This document shows, piece by piece, positions 24,743 to 34,648 of a DNA stretch of 64,000 nt. The first letter of the stretch is position 1, and each line of letters opens with the position of its first letter. Source of the stretch: Comamonas odontotermitis (GTDB lineage: Bacteria; Pseudomonadota; Gammaproteobacteria; Burkholderiales; Burkholderiaceae_C); assembly GCF_020080045.1 (NCBI RefSeq), contig NZ_CP083451.1, positions 2,839,001 to 2,903,000 of the forward strand. The letters are read 5' to 3'. Both the position numbers and the translations under genes were made by a program. The notes under the pieces were generated by a model, which did not search any database, was not told where the DNA came from, and saw nothing but the letters and a program-made list of their open reading frames with translations.

Positions 24743-27346
24743 ATGAACGATCCCCGCATTCCGCAGCTGCGCGAGCAGTACCAGGCCCGGCGCGCCACCC
24801 TGTTCGAGGCCATCATGGCCGGAGGCAGCAGCACGCGCGGCATCCAGACGCAGCTGCGCAAGCTGTCGAACCTGGCCGATGACCTGCTGCGCGACCTGTG
24901 GCATCTGGCCGGCCTGCCCGACCACCTCAGCCTCGTCGCCGTAGGCGGCTTTGGCCGGGGCAAGCTGTTTCCGCATTCCGATATCGACGTGCTGGTGCTG
25001 CTGCCCGATGGCACCGATCTGGAGCATGAGGCCCCCTTGCGCACCAGAATCGAGCATTTCATCGGGTCATGCTGGGATGCGGGACTGGAAATCGGCTCCA
25101 GTGTGCGCACCGTGGTGCAGTGCATCACGGAAGCCAGGGCCGACGTCACCGTGCAGACAGCGATGCTGGAGTCGCGCCGCATCACCGGCTCTGCGCCGCT
25201 GTACAGGCAGTTCCAGAGCGCGCTGGACCAGGCCATCAGCCCGGATGCCTTTGTGGTGGCCAAGGTGCTGGAGATGCAGCAGCGCCACAACAAGTACGAA
25301 AACACCGCCTATTCCCTGGAGCCCAACTGCAAGGAATCACCCGGCGGCCTGCGCGATCTGCAGACCATCATCTGGCTGGGCCGTGCCACGGGCCTGGGCG
25401 ACAGCTGGAAGGCGCTCGCCGGCAAGGGCTTGGCCACCATCTACGAAGTGCGCAACCTGCAGCGCAATGAAGACCTGATCTGCCTCATCCGCGCGCGGCT
25501 GCACATTGTGGCCCGGCGACGCGAAGACCGCCTGGTGTTCGACCTGCAGACACCAGTGGCCGAATCCTTCGGCTTCAAAACGGAAACACCGGCCGGACAC
25601 CGTTTCCCCAAGCGCGCCAGCGAGGAGCTGATGAAGCGCTACTACTGGGCGGCCAAGGCGGTGGCGCAATTGACGCAGATTCTGCTGCTCAACATCGACG
25701 AGCGCCTGCACCCGGGCAGCCACGCGCTGCGCCGCATCGATGATGAGTTTTACGAGAAGGCAGGCCTCATTGAAGTCGCCGACGACGAAGTGTATCTGCG
25801 CAACCCGCACGCCATCCTGCGCACTTTCCTGCTGTATGAAACAGAGCCTGGCCTCACCGATCTGTCGGCCCGCACCTTCCGCGCGCTTTACCATGCACGC
25901 CGGGTGATGACAGCCGGTTTCCGCCAGGATCCCGTCAACCGCGCCACCTTCATGCAGATCCTGCAGCAACCGCAGGGCATCACCCATGCCATGCGTCTGA
26001 TGAACCAGACCTCGGTACTCGGCCGCTACCTATGGCCCTTCCGCCGCATCGTGGGGCAAATGCAGCACGACCTGTTCCATGTCTACACCGTCGATCAGCA
26101 TATCCTGATGGTGCTGCGCAATGTGCGGCGTTTCTTCATGGCAGAGCATGCCCATGAGTACCCCTATTGCTCACAACTGGCTGCGGGCTGGGACAAGCCG
26201 TGGATTCTGTATCTGGCAGCGCTCTTTCACGACATCGGCAAAGGGCGCGGCGGCGATCACTCGGAAATTGGCGCCGCCGAGGTCAAGCGCTTTTGCCGCG
26301 ACCACCGGGTTGCCAGGGAAGACGCCCTGCTGGTGGAGTTTTTAGTGCGCGAGCACCTCACCATGAGCCAGGTGGCGCAAAAGCAGGACACGTCCGATCC
26401 CGAGGTGATAGCAGTCTTTGCCAAGCGCGTGCACAACGAACGCTACCTCACGGCCCTCTACCTGCTGACCGTAGCCGATATCCGCGGCACCAGCCCCAAG
26501 GTGTGGAACGGCTGGAAGGGCAAGCTGCTGGAAGACCTGTACCGCGCCACCCTGCGCATGCTGGGCGGGCGGGCGCCCGACCTGGCGGCGCAGGCCGAAA
26601 TCCGCAAGCGCGAAGCCCTGGTGATGCTCGCGCTCTCGGCCCAGCCGCACGAGTCGCACAAGGCCCTGTGGGACACCCTGGGGGTGGATTACTTCATGCG
26701 ACAGGAGGCAGCCGACATTGCATGGCACACCCGTCACCTCTCGCGCCATGTGGGGAGCAGCACGCCCATCGTGCGCGCCCGCCAATCGCTCGCTGGCGAA
26801 GGCCTGCAGGTCATGGTGTATGCGCCCGACCAGCCCGACCTGTTCGCCCGCATCTGCGGCTACTTCGACCGCGCCGGCTTCTCGATCCTGGATGCCCGGG
26901 TGCACACAGCGCTCAACCGCTATGCGCTCGACACCTTCCAGGTGATCGCCACCAATGCACCGCAAAGCTACCGTGAACTGATCAATCTGGTGGAGAGCGA
27001 ACTGAGCCGCACGCTGGCGGAAGCCAAGCCACTGCCCGAGCCGGTGCAGCGCCGCGTTTCGCGCCGCGTCAAGAGCTTTCCGGTTGCGCCGCGCGTGCTG
27101 CTGCGGCCCGATGACAAAGGCCAGCGCTGGCTGCTGTCCATTTCTGCCGCCGACCGTGCAGGCCTTTTGTACACCGTGGCACGCGTCCTGGCCCGCCACC
27201 AGCTGAGCGTGGAGCTGGCCAAGATCAGCACCCTGGGGGAGCGGGTGGAAGACAGCTTTCTGCTGCAAGGCCCGGAGTTGCAGAACAATGTGAGCCAGAT
27301 TGCCATCGAAACCGAACTGCTGTGGGCGCTGGCCGCTCCGGCGTAA
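24743..27346 (+). CDS. glnD: PII uridylyltransferase / uridylyl-removing enzyme
   Basis: 867 residues from ATG 24743; a TTG four codons earlier is possible but less likely. Domains in order: nucleotidyltransferase with [20 protein letters not shown] (about 70-95), a helical linker with [18 protein letters not shown], an HD phosphohydrolase domain with [13 protein letters not shown] (about 496-508), and two C-terminal ACT domains (about 685-755 and 795-860). GlnD attaches UMP to PII when glutamine is low and removes it when glutamine is high. Its substrate GlnB is encoded at 50680-51018 in this same window. Confidence 0.96.
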   Translation: MNDPRIPQLREQYQARRATLFEAIMAGGSSTRGIQTQLRKLSNLADDLLRDLWHLAGLPDHLSLVAVGGFGRGKLFPHSDIDVLVLLPDGTDLEHEAPLRTRIEHFIGSCWDAGLEIGSSVRTVVQCITEARADVTVQTAMLESRRITGSAPLYRQFQSALDQAISPDAFVVAKVLEMQQRHNKYENTAYSLEPNCKESPGGLRDLQTIIWLGRATGLGDSWKALAGKGLATIYEVRNLQRNEDLICLIRARLHIVARRREDRLVFDLQTPVAESFGFKTETPAGHRFPKRASEELMKRYYWAAKAVAQLTQILLLNIDERLHPGSHALRRIDDEFYEKAGLIEVADDEVYLRNPHAILRTFLLYETEPGLTDLSARTFRALYHARRVMTAGFRQDPVNRATFMQILQQPQGITHAMRLMNQTSVLGRYLWPFRRIVGQMQHDLFHVYTVDQHILMVLRNVRRFFMAEHAHEYPYCSQLAAGWDKPWILYLAALFHDIGKGRGGDHSEIGAAEVKRFCRDHRVAREDALLVEFLVREHLTMSQVAQKQDTSDPEVIAVFAKRVHNERYLTALYLLTVADIRGTSPKVWNGWKGKLLEDLYRATLRMLGGRAPDLAAQAEIRKREALVMLALSAQPHESHKALWDTLGVDYFMRQEAADIAWHTRHLSRHVGSSTPIVRARQSLAGEGLQVMVYAPDQPDLFARICGYFDRAGFSILDARVHTALNRYALDTFQVIATNAPQSYRELINLVESELSRTLAEAKPLPEPVQRRVSRRVKSFPVAPRVLLRPDDKGQRWLLSISAADRAGLLYTVARVLARHQLSVELAKISTLGERVEDSFLLQGPELQNNVSQIAIETELLWALAAPA

Positions 27347-27357
27347 GCAGTTACTGG

Positions 27358-27417
27358 CTATAAAAACCAGTTCCTGGGCTTTTCCATCAAGCGCCGATTG
27401 CTATTATTTTTGATTAA
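27358..27417. repeat. 3'-end dispersed repeat between convergent glnD and def
   Basis: Contains ggctataaaaacc close to the glnD stop and, in inverted sense, tgctattatttttgatta reaching the def stop. The two ends resemble the gctatcaaaaa core in opposite orientations, so the whole could fold as one imperfect hairpin and serve as a shared 3' end. Confidence 0.45.
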
Positions 27418-27953
27418 TCGTCTTCGGCCGCGCTGATATCGGGAAACAGCACCTCGGTAAAACCGAACTGCGTGAAGTCGCGCATCCGCATGGGATAGAG
27501 CTTGCCCCACAGGTGATCGCACTCATGCTGCACCACGCGGGCATGGAAGCCCTCGGCCACGCGGTCGATCGGATCGCCATACTGGTCGAAACCGGTGTAG
27601 CGGATCTTCTGCCAGCGCGGCACCAGCCCTCGCATACCGGGCACGGACAGACATCCCTCCCAGTCACTGGCTTCTTCATCCGACAAGGGTGTGATGACCG
27701 GGTTGATCAGCACCGTTGGCGGCACCAGGGGGCGATCGGGGTAGCGCGGGTTGCGCTCGCTGGAGCCAAAAAACACCACCTGCTGGTCAACCCCAATCTG
27801 CGGCGCCGCCAGTCCTGCCCCCTGCGCAGCGCGCATGGTATCGAGCAGGTCCTGCACCAGTTGGTGCAGCGCGTCGGTGTCGAATGCAGCGACGGGCTGC
27901 GCCGTGCGCAAAAGCCGCGCATCGCCCATTTTCAAGATTGGATGAATTGCCAT
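27414..27953 (-). CDS. def: Peptide deformylase
   Basis: 179 residues from ATG 27953; a longer frame exists but lacks support because the conserved [14 protein letters not shown] begins here. Three deformylase motifs are intact: [18 protein letters not shown] (Cys metal ligand) and QHECDHLWG (two His ligands plus catalytic Glu). It removes the formyl group from nascent protein N-termini in the cytosol. The stop lies within a shared 3' repeat with glnD. Some relatives carry two deformylases; this longer form with the MRDFTQFGF tail is the type common in betaproteobacteria. Confidence 0.95.
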   Translation of the reverse strand: MAIHPILKMGDARLLRTAQPVAAFDTDALHQLVQDLLDTMRAAQGAGLAAPQIGVDQQVVFFGSSERNPRYPDRPLVPPTVLINPVITPLSDEEASDWEGCLSVPGMRGLVPRWQKIRYTGFDQYGDPIDRVAEGFHARVVQHECDHLWGKLYPMRMRDFTQFGFTEVLFPDISAAEDD

Positions 27954-28060
27954 GTCGGCATGGTAGCGCAGTGCGTACCGGCTCGGTAGCGCCCCCTCTC
28001 TCCCAATATCACTTGCCCGGCATCTGCACATTGTCTTGCTGGCAGATGCACAATGGCGCC

Positions 28061-28528
28061 ATGCCCGAGCCCCGTGCGCCCGCCCCGCCCCTGCATGGCA
28101 ATGCGCCTCCTGTGTACTGCCCTATCCGCAGCCCGCTGCTGCGATGGCTGCTGCTGCTTGGCGCGGTGGCCAGCCTGTGCATGGGCGTTGTGGGCATCTT
28201 TGTTCCCGGGCTGCCCACGACCGTATTCATCCTGATTGCCGGGGCCTGCGCCGCGCGCAGCTCGGAACGCCTGCATGGCTGGCTGTGGCGGCACAGGCTG
28301 TTTGGCGGCATGCTGCGCAACTGGGCTGCAGGCGGCTTTGTGAGCCGCCGGGCCAAATGGAGCGCAACGGCCACCATGGCGGTCTGCGCCCTCATCATGC
28401 TGGCGGTACCCGCACCGGTGTGGGCCAAGGCCTTGTCCATCGGCTGCATGGCCTGCGTCCTTGCGTGGCTGTGGTACCGGCCGGAACCGGCCAGCGACGA
28501 AGCCCAGGCCCGAAATCCCAAAAAATGA
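28061..28528 (+). CDS. DUF454 (YbaN-like) small membrane protein
   Basis: 155 residues from ATG 28061 (ATG 28046, five codons earlier, is an alternative; neither has a clear ribosome binding site). The family signature is [37 protein letters not shown], two helices at about 25-65, followed by [14 protein letters not shown] and two further helices near 108-140. Function unknown; inner membrane by topology. It is divergent from def and its 3' end runs directly into the tRNA-Asn promoter region. Confidence 0.85.
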   Translation: MPEPRAPAPPLHGNAPPVYCPIRSPLLRWLLLLGAVASLCMGVVGIFVPGLPTTVFILIAGACAARSSERLHGWLWRHRLFGGMLRNWAAGGFVSRRAKWSATATMAVCALIMLAVPAPVWAKALSIGCMACVLAWLWYRPEPASDEAQARNPKK

Positions 28529-28538
28529 CTGCTTCACT

Positions 28539-28566
28539 TTTTGAAGTCTGAAATTCGTTCTATAAT
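28539..28566 (+). promoter_or_regulatory. Promoter of the tRNA-Asn cluster
   Basis: A TTTTGA -35 element (28539-28544), 16-base spacing and a consensus TATAAT -10 (28561-28566), 11 bases before the first tRNA. A GC-containing discriminator (tgcggtc) follows, typical of stable RNA promoters. Confidence 0.75.
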
Positions 28567-28577
28567 TGCGGTCTTGT

Positions 28578-28653
28578 TCCTCAATAGCTCAGTTGGTAGA
28601 GCGCCGGACTGTTAATCCGTAGGTCCCTGGTTCGAGCCCAGGTTGAGGAGCCA
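28578..28653 (+). tRNA. tRNA-Asn (GTT), copy 1
   Basis: 76 bases including the encoded CCA. Cloverleaf: acceptor tcctcaa / ttgagga, D arm gctcagttggtagagc, anticodon arm ccgga-ctGTTaa-tccgt (last pair weak), T arm cctgg-ttcgagc-ccagg. Anticodon GTT reads AAC and AAT. First of four identical genes on one transcript. Confidence 0.98.
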
Positions 28654-28700
28654 AAGATTTTTTCGGCTTTGCAATCGAACAAAGCCTTGTTGACCGATAT

Positions 28701-28776
28701 TCCTCAATAGCTCAGTTGGTAGAGCGCCGGACTGTTAATCCGTAGGTCCCTGGTTCGAGCCCAGGTTGAGGAGCCA
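28701..28776 (+). tRNA. tRNA-Asn (GTT), copy 2
   Basis: Identical in all 76 bases to copy 1, 47 bases downstream of it. The spacer carries an unrelated sequence, so the array has arisen by duplication with free drift of the spacers. Confidence 0.98.
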
Positions 28777-28825
28777 TCACACAACGCCCTGCAATCGCTC
28801 AGGGCACACTGTCAAACCGACATAT

Positions 28826-28901
28826 TCCTCAATAGCTCAGTTGGTAGAGCGCCGGACTGTTAATCCGTAGGTCCCTGGTTCGAGCCCAGGTTGAGGAGCC
28901 A
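28826..28901 (+). tRNA. tRNA-Asn (GTT), copy 3
   Basis: Identical to copies 1 and 2; spacer from copy 2 is 49 bases. The five bases ahead of it (catat, then tcctcaa) resemble those ahead of copies 2 and 4 (atat), hinting at a short duplicated leader. Confidence 0.98.
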
Positions 28902-28955
28902 AGACAGGGCACCTTGCAATTGCACAAGGCCGCCGCCAAAAATTTGTACCAATAT

Positions 28956-29031
28956 TCCTCAATAGCTCAGTTGGTAGAGCGCCGGACTGTTAATCCGTAG
29001 GTCCCTGGTTCGAGCCCAGGTTGAGGAGCCA
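28956..29031 (+). tRNA. tRNA-Asn (GTT), copy 4
   Basis: Identical to the other three; spacer from copy 3 is 54 bases. The gene is followed 4 bases later by the cluster terminator. Confidence 0.98.
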
Positions 29032-29035
29032 GATC

Positions 29036-29067
29036 AAAACCCATATGCCATGGCATATGGGTTTTTT
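29036..29067 (+). terminator. Terminator of the tRNA-Asn cluster
   Basis: A fully palindromic cccatatgcca / tggcatatggg stem with a preceding A run and a following six-T run. It overlaps the first ATG of the aat frame, which argues that aat starts further downstream. Confidence 0.9.
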
Positions 29068-29166
29068 CTTTGTGGGCTGTGCGCCATCAAAAGCCAATCC
29101 AAGGCTGTACCCGAGGCCGATTTCCCGCACAATGCAGTGAGATTTTTTCATCGAGAGACTGCCAAC

Positions 29167-29955
29167 GTGCCGCGCCCCTTGCCGCCACTGCCCTGGCTGG
29201 AGCCAGACGACCCCTTCCCCCCAGTGGAGCAAGCCTGGGGAGCCAACACCCCCCATCCCGGCCTGCTGGCCGCTGGCGGCAGGCTTGACAGCCGCCATCT
29301 ACAGCGCGCTTACCGGCATGGCATCTTTCCCTGGTTCAGCGGAGATTCACCGATCCTCTGGTGGTCCACCGATCCGCGCATGGTGCTGCAGCCCGCGCAC
29401 TTTCGCCTGCACCGCTCGCTCAGGCAAGCCATCCGCAAGGCCATGGCAACGCCGGGTTTTGCACTGCGCATAGACAGCGATTTCCCGGCCGTGATCCGCG
29501 CCTGCAGCCAGATCAGCAGGGACGGGCAGAACGGCACCTGGATCGTGGACGACATCCAGGCTGCCTACACCCAACTCCACCGCGACGGCTTTGCCCACAG
29601 CGTCGAGGTATGGATGAATGGAGAGCTGATGGCAGGACTGTACTGCGTAACCATAGGCCACGCCGTATTTGGCGAATCCATGTTCACCACCATCAGCAAT
29701 GGCTCCAAGATCGCCCTTGCCGCACTGGTGGCGCTGTGCCGGCGCGAAGGTGTGACAATGATCGATTGCCAGCAGAACACCGGCCATCTGGCCTTCATGG
29801 GAGCGGCGGAAATCCCCCGTGCGCAATTCGTGGCCCATGTCGCAGAGCAGACGCAGCAGCCTGCAATGTGCTGGGAGTTTGCAGCAAGCGATTGGGCTGA
29901 CATAATCCCACTATCTGAAACGACATTTCCACATACGGCACATACGGATGAGTAG
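29167..29955 (+). CDS. aat: Leucyl/phenylalanyl-tRNA--protein transferase
   Basis: 262 residues from GTG 29167. This start is chosen because an upstream ATG at 29050 lies inside the tRNA terminator and the conserved N-terminus ([16 protein letters not shown]) begins here; GTG 29137 is another option. Family motifs: [51 protein letters not shown], and the C-terminal FGESMFT and [15 protein letters not shown]. The enzyme adds Leu or Phe to proteins with N-terminal Lys or Arg, marking them for ClpAP. The 3' end overlaps bpt by 8 bases, so both N-degron transferases are made together. Confidence 0.94.
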   Translation: MPRPLPPLPWLEPDDPFPPVEQAWGANTPHPGLLAAGGRLDSRHLQRAYRHGIFPWFSGDSPILWWSTDPRMVLQPAHFRLHRSLRQAIRKAMATPGFALRIDSDFPAVIRACSQISRDGQNGTWIVDDIQAAYTQLHRDGFAHSVEVWMNGELMAGLYCVTIGHAVFGESMFTTISNGSKIALAALVALCRREGVTMIDCQQNTGHLAFMGAAEIPRAQFVAHVAEQTQQPAMCWEFAASDWADIIPLSETTFPHTAHTDE

Positions 29956-30709
29956 GCTCAACGAACTTCCGTTGCATTCCCTGCAGTTCTATGCAACGGC
30001 ACCCTACCCATGCAGCTACCTGAGCGAGCGCATGGCGCGCTCGCAGGTGGCCACGCCCAGCCATGCGATTCAGAACGATGTGTATTCGGAGCTGATCCAG
30101 CAGGGCTTTCGCCGCAGCGGCCTGTTCACCTACCGCCCCTACTGCGACGGCTGTCAGGCCTGCGTGCCACTGCGCGTAGCGGCGCTTGACTTCAAGCCCA
30201 AGCGCCACCAGCGCCGCGCCCTCAAGCAGCACCAGAGTCTCGAAGTTCGCGTACTCCCCCTGGGCTTTCTGCGCGAGCATTACGAGCTGTACCTGCGCTA
30301 TCAGGCTGCACGCCACACGGGCGGCGGCATGGACGAGGACAGTGTCGAGCAGTACTCGCAGTTCATGCTGCAAAGCCGCGTCAACAGCCGCCTGGTGGAG
30401 TTCCGGGCGCCCAGTACCGAACCCCAGCAGCCCGGCGCGCTCAAGATGGTGTCGATCATCGACATCCTCAACGACGGGCTCTCCGCCGTCTACACCTTCT
30501 ACGAACCCGAACCCCACACCAGCTACGGCACCTACAACGTGCTGTGGCAGATTGCACAGTGCCGCACCATGGGCCTGCCCTACCTGTACCTGGGCTACTG
30601 GATCGAGGAAAGCCGCAAGATGCAATACAAGGCCGACTACCAGCCCTATGAGGTCTATGTGGACCAGCGCTGGCAACCTGCCCGTTTTGCTATACATTCT
30701 GCAGCTTGA
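29948..30709 (+). CDS. bpt: Aspartate/glutamate leucyltransferase
   Basis: 253 residues, the bacterial Bpt form of the arginyltransferase (ATE) family; it adds Leu to N-terminal Asp or Glu. Motifs: the N-terminal [12 protein letters not shown], the Cys-containing [17 protein letters not shown] (about 57-73), [10 protein letters not shown], and the acyltransferase core [12 protein letters not shown] through [24 protein letters not shown]. It overlaps aat (ATG inside the aat tail). The last codons (FAIHSAA) and stop come from sequence like the dispersed 3'-end repeat, suggesting that the natural C-terminus was altered by it. Confidence 0.95.
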   Translation: MSRLNELPLHSLQFYATAPYPCSYLSERMARSQVATPSHAIQNDVYSELIQQGFRRSGLFTYRPYCDGCQACVPLRVAALDFKPKRHQRRALKQHQSLEVRVLPLGFLREHYELYLRYQAARHTGGGMDEDSVEQYSQFMLQSRVNSRLVEFRAPSTEPQQPGALKMVSIIDILNDGLSAVYTFYEPEPHTSYGTYNVLWQIAQCRTMGLPYLYLGYWIEESRKMQYKADYQPYEVYVDQRWQPARFAIHSAA

Positions 30710-30765
30710 TGCGCCTGTCCATCAGGAGCTGCATTCTATTTTTGCCTTTGCCCTTACACCGCCAC
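30693..30765 (+). repeat. 3'-end dispersed repeat overlapping the end of bpt
   Basis: ttgctatacattctgcagctt...gcgc and the returning agctgcattctatttttg form an imperfect inverted pair around ctgtccatcagg. The first arm encodes the last residues of Bpt. Boundaries are approximate. Confidence 0.4.
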
Positions 30766-30772
30766 CCGACGC

Positions 30773-31570
30773 ATGACCAAACCACAACACGACACCGCCG
30801 CCAAACCCAGCGTGCAAGTGCTAGAGCGCATGTTCACACTGCTGGATGTACTCGCCTCGCGCGAGGAGGCGGTGTCGCTGAAAGAGCTGAGCGAAATCAC
30901 CGGCCTGCACCCATCCACGACACACCGCATCCTCAATGACCTGACCATCGGCCGCTTTGTGGACCGACCCGAATCGGGCAGCTACCGCCTGGGCATGCGC
31001 CTCTTGGAGCTGGGCAACCTTGTGAAAGCCCGCATCAACGTGCGCGAAGTAGCCCTGCTGCCGATGCGCCGCCTGCATCTGGCCACGCAGCAGGCCATCA
31101 ATCTGAGCATGCGCCAGGGCGACGAGATCGTGTACGTAGAGCGCAGCTTTTCCGAGCGTTCGGGCATGCAGGTGGTGCGCGCCATCGGCGGCCATGCACC
31201 GCTGCACCTCACCTCCACCGGCAAGCTCTTTCTGGCGGCCGAAGAGCCCGAACGCGTTCGCGCCTACGCCATGCGCACGGGTCTGGCCGGCAACACCAAG
31301 AACAGCATCACCAATCTCGCCGTGCTGGAGCGCGAGCTCTCCAAAACCCGCCAATATGGCCTCGCGCGTGACAACGAGGAGCTGGAACTGGGCGTGCGCT
31401 GCATGGCAGCGGGCATTTACGACGACCAGGGCCGCCTGGTTGCTGGCCTGTCCGTCTCAGCCCCTGCAGACCGGCTGGACGACAACTGGACGAGCAAGCT
31501 GCAGGCTACTGCCACCGAAATCTCTGCTGCGCTGGGCTTCGAAGAGCGCAAATCGGCGGCGACCCGCTGA
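30773..31570 (+). CDS. IclR-family transcriptional regulator
   Basis: 265 residues, normal IclR length. N-terminal winged helix (about 13-75: VQVLERMFTLLDVLASREEAVSLKELSEITGLHPSTTHRILNDL) and the C-terminal effector domain (about 85-258) with the typical RLGMRLLELG, SERSGMQVVRAIGGHAPLHLTSTGKLFLA, RQYGLARDNEELELGVRCMAAGIYD and AGLSVSAP. No divergent or downstream metabolic gene is linked to it, so the target is unknown. It ends 32 bases before its own terminator. Confidence 0.93.
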   Translation: MTKPQHDTAAKPSVQVLERMFTLLDVLASREEAVSLKELSEITGLHPSTTHRILNDLTIGRFVDRPESGSYRLGMRLLELGNLVKARINVREVALLPMRRLHLATQQAINLSMRQGDEIVYVERSFSERSGMQVVRAIGGHAPLHLTSTGKLFLAAEEPERVRAYAMRTGLAGNTKNSITNLAVLERELSKTRQYGLARDNEELELGVRCMAAGIYDDQGRLVAGLSVSAPADRLDDNWTSKLQATATEISAALGFEERKSAATR

Positions 31571-31602
31571 ATCTCCAGCACCGCCTCTCTCGTCCTCTCC
31601 AT

Positions 31603-31631
31603 AAAAAAACCTGCCGCTGGCAGGTTTTTTT
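31603..31631. terminator. Bidirectional terminator between IclR gene and pbpG-like gene
   Basis: aaaaaaacctgcc / ggcaggttttttt stem with a gct loop; T runs on both strands suit the convergent genes. Confidence 0.92.
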
Positions 31632-31680
31632 GAGCAGTGGATTGCCGGCGTATAGGCAATCCATGGGCAATCCGCAGCAA

Positions 31681-32874
31681 TCAGTGCTTGGCCAGCAGCC
31701 GCCCGCCCGAGCCTTCCACCCAGTGGCGCACGCGCTCGGCATCCGCCAGACGACTGAAGCGGCCTGCCGAATCCAGGAACACCATGATCAGCTTGCGGCC
31801 GGATACCTGGGCCTGCAGCACCAGGCAGCGGCCCGCTTCCGAGATATAGCCCGTCTTTTGCAGGCCGATGTTCCAATCAGGGTTGTGAACCAGGCGATTG
31901 GTATTGTTGAACTGCACGGTGCGCGCACCCACTTCGACCTGGTACGAGGGCGAGGTGGTCAGCTCGCGCAGCAAGGGATCGGAGTGCGCCACATTCACCA
32001 GGGTCGCCAGATCATGCGCGCTGGATTGGTTGGAACTGGACAGCCCGGTAGGCTCCACATAGCGGGTATCGGCCATGCCCAGCATCTTGGCCTTCATGTT
32101 CATCTGGCCCACGAACGTCGGCATGCCACCGGGGAACGTGCGGCCCAGTGCATGGGCAGCGCGGTTTTCGCTGGACATCAGCGCCAGATGCAGCAACTCG
32201 CCGCGCATCAAGGTGGTGCCGACGCGCAGGCGCGAGCTGCTGTGCTTTTCAGTGTCCACATCGTCCTGCGTGATGGTGATCTCTTCATCCATCGGCAAAT
32301 TGGCCTGGGAAATGATCAGACCCGTCATCAGCTTGGTGAGCGAGGCAATCGGCAGCACCGCATGGTCGTTCTTGGACAGCAGCACTTCATGCGTGTCCTG
32401 GTCCAGCACCAGCGCTACGCTGGACTTGAGTGCCAACGGGTCCATGACATCGTGCAGTCCGGCCATCTGGCCAAAGGACTGGCGAGCTGGAGCAGCTTCC
32501 ACAGCCACCAGTGCCGCCGCCGCTGCTGCAGCGGCGCGCGCATGGCGCCTGCCACCCTTGTCGGCCTTCTCCGCCTTGCCAGCCTTGGCTACTACCGTCT
32601 TGCCCTTGGCACCCTTGCCCGCCGATTTGTCTGCTACCTTTTTGGAAGCACCCTTGGAGGCAACTACCTCTTTGTGCGCGCGGCCATTGCGCTCACCCTT
32701 TTGGACAGCAGCAGCTTGCTTCTTGCCAGCCTTGGCTTCGACATGGGCCTTGGCAGGGGCAGCTTTCTTTTTGGTAGCGGCGTAGGCATGCGGCATGCCG
32801 ACACCAATTGCCAACGCACAGATTGCAAAAATGTGTGAAAAACGACGCAAAACACTGCGGTTGGATGGCGCCAT
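31681..32874 (-). CDS. PBP7-type D-alanyl-D-alanine endopeptidase with Lys/Ala-rich linker
   Basis: 397 residues. A signal peptide (1-32) is followed by a low-complexity segment (about 33-130) almost wholly Ala, Lys and Gly, and then an S11 peptidase domain. Catalytic motifs: Ser178-x-x-Lys181 (ASLTK), Ser235-Glu-Asn237 and Lys340-Thr-Gly342. It should cleave D-Ala-meso-DAP cross-links in the periplasm. PBP7/PbpG proteins are usually near 310 residues, so the linker accounts for the extra length. The basic stretch might bind cell-wall polyanions or DNA; that is speculation. It has its own promoter region (32875-32991). Confidence 0.92.
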   Translation of the reverse strand: MAPSNRSVLRRFSHIFAICALAIGVGMPHAYAATKKKAAPAKAHVEAKAGKKQAAAVQKGERNGRAHKEVVASKGASKKVADKSAGKGAKGKTVVAKAGKAEKADKGGRRHARAAAAAAAALVAVEAAPARQSFGQMAGLHDVMDPLALKSSVALVLDQDTHEVLLSKNDHAVLPIASLTKLMTGLIISQANLPMDEEITITQDDVDTEKHSSSRLRVGTTLMRGELLHLALMSSENRAAHALGRTFPGGMPTFVGQMNMKAKMLGMADTRYVEPTGLSSSNQSSAHDLATLVNVAHSDPLLRELTTSPSYQVEVGARTVQFNNTNRLVHNPDWNIGLQKTGYISEAGRCLVLQAQVSGRKLIMVFLDSAGRFSRLADAERVRHWVEGSGGRLLAKH

Positions 32875-32991
32875 TATTCTGCTCCCTACAAAAACGATAG
32901 CTGAGGATGAAATTCGAAATTTAAAAAATCGCGCAATATCATTGACTTACGCGATTCTTCAATTATTTAAGTGAAATTATATTCCGAAGCC

Positions 32992-34530
32992 TCATCCTTG
33001 TGCAGCCACCTTCTCTGTAGGATTTTGTAACTTGTTGAGTGCAGCGATGTAAGCTTTCGCTGACGCGACCACGATATCCGGGTCAGCGCCCACACCATTG
33101 ACGATACGGCCGCCCTGCTGCAAGCGCACGGTCACCTCGCCCTGACTCTCGGTGGAACCACTGATGGCGTTGACCGCATAGAGCACCATTTCGGCGCCAC
33201 TCTTGGCCTGCGATTCGATGGCCTTCATTGAGGCATCCACCGGGCCGTTACCCGTGGATTCGCCCTTGACTTCCTTGCCGTGGGCCATCAGCACCACAGT
33301 CGCCTTGGGCTGCTCACCGGTCTCGCTTGCCTGGGCCAGCGAAACAAAGCGGAAAGCCTCGTGGTTGCTGTGACCGCCTTCGGTATTGACCAGCGCGAGG
33401 ATATCCTCGTCGAAGATCTCGCTCTTGCGGTCCGCCAGATCCTTGAAGCGGGCAAAGGCGGCATTGATGTCGCTCTCGCTCTCCATCACCACGCCCAGCT
33501 CCTGCAGGCGCTGCTTGAAGGCATTGCGGCCCGACAGCTTGCCCAGCACGATCTTGTTGGCGCTCCAGCCCACGTCTTCCGCGCGCATGATTTCGTAGGT
33601 GTCGCGTGCCTTCAGAACGCCATCCTGGTGAATGCCGGAGGCGTGGGCAAACGCATTGGCGCCCACCACGGCCTTGTTGGGCTGCACGACAAAGCCGGTG
33701 GTCTGGCTTACCATCTTGCTGGCAGCAACAATATGTTGCGTATCGATATTGACATCCAGCCCAAAGTAGTCACGGCGCGTCTTGACGGCCATCACTACTT
33801 CTTCGAGCGAGCAATTGCCCGCGCGCTCGCCCAGGCCATTGATGGTGCATTCCACCTGGCGCGCGCCGCCAATCTTGACGCCTGCCAGCGAATTGGCGAC
33901 CGCCATGCCCAGGTCATTGTGGCAGTGCACCGACCAGACCGCCTTGTCGCTGTTGGGAATGCGCTCGCGCAGGTTCTTGATGAAGTTGCCGTACAGCTCA
34001 GGAATGGCGTAGCCCACGGTGTCAGGCACGTTGATGGTAGTAGCGCCTTCGGCAATCACCGCCTCGATCACGCGGCAGAGAAAATCAGGGTCGCTGCGGT
34101 AGCCGTCTTCCGGGCTGAATTCGATATCGCCCACCAGATTGCGGGCAAAGCGCACCGACATCTTGGCCTGCTCGAACACCTCGTCAGGCGACATGCGCAG
34201 CTTTTTCTCCATGTGCAGCGGGCTGGTTGCAATGAAGGTGTGGATACGCGCGCGGTTGGCAGGCTTGAGCGCCTCTGCAGCACGAGCGATGTCACGGTCG
34301 TTGGCACGGGCCAGCGAGCACACGGTGGAATCCTTGATGATCGACGCAATGCTCTGCACACAGTCGAAATCACCATTGGAGCTGGCTGCAAAGCCCGCCT
34401 CGATCACATCCACCTTCAGGCGTTCAAGCTGGCGGGCAATGCGCAGCTTCTCGTCCTTGGTCATCGACGCGCCAGGCGATTGTTCGCCGTCACGCAAGGT
34501 GGTGTCAAAAATAATCAGTTGATCGCTCAT
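32992..34530 (-). CDS. leuA: 2-isopropylmalate synthase, short (proteobacterial) form
   Basis: 512 residues from ATG 34530, with GGAG six bases upstream; ATG 34542 is an alternative. The TIM-barrel catalytic domain starts [19 protein letters not shown] and carries the metal-site [13 protein letters not shown] (about 200) and [17 protein letters not shown]. The C-terminal LeuA dimer/allosteric domain is present (about 390-500), so leucine feedback is expected. It condenses 2-ketoisovalerate with acetyl-CoA. It follows a second, longer leuA on the same strand, 118 bases away. One of the two could serve another acyl substrate (for example citramalate-like chemistry), but motifs fit isopropylmalate synthase. 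Confidence 0.93.
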   Translation of the reverse strand: MSDQLIIFDTTLRDGEQSPGASMTKDEKLRIARQLERLKVDVIEAGFAASSNGDFDCVQSIASIIKDSTVCSLARANDRDIARAAEALKPANRARIHTFIATSPLHMEKKLRMSPDEVFEQAKMSVRFARNLVGDIEFSPEDGYRSDPDFLCRVIEAVIAEGATTINVPDTVGYAIPELYGNFIKNLRERIPNSDKAVWSVHCHNDLGMAVANSLAGVKIGGARQVECTINGLGERAGNCSLEEVVMAVKTRRDYFGLDVNIDTQHIVAASKMVSQTTGFVVQPNKAVVGANAFAHASGIHQDGVLKARDTYEIMRAEDVGWSANKIVLGKLSGRNAFKQRLQELGVVMESESDINAAFARFKDLADRKSEIFDEDILALVNTEGGHSNHEAFRFVSLAQASETGEQPKATVVLMAHGKEVKGESTGNGPVDASMKAIESQAKSGAEMVLYAVNAISGSTESQGEVTVRLQQGGRIVNGVGADPDIVVASAKAYIAALNKLQNPTEKVAAQG

Positions 34531-34648
34531 CGTGTTCTCCATGGCATGGGTTTGCAGGCAGCGCTTGTGGCGCCACCTCTGTTATTCAATGCGCAGCACG
34601 TCGCAGCCGGGCTCAACCTGACAGTGTACGTGCTTTGCCTGCATTTGC

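Noticed and set aside
28578..29031. Four 76-bp direct repeats with 47-54 bp spacers, resembling a CRISPR array
   Set aside because: The repeats fold as tRNA-Asn with anticodon GTT and encoded CCA; repeat length is far outside CRISPR range and no cas genes are near.
29050..29166. Upstream ATG extension of aat (39 extra codons)
   Set aside because: The ATG lies inside the tRNA cluster terminator and the added residues are not part of the Aat family; GTG 29167 fits better.
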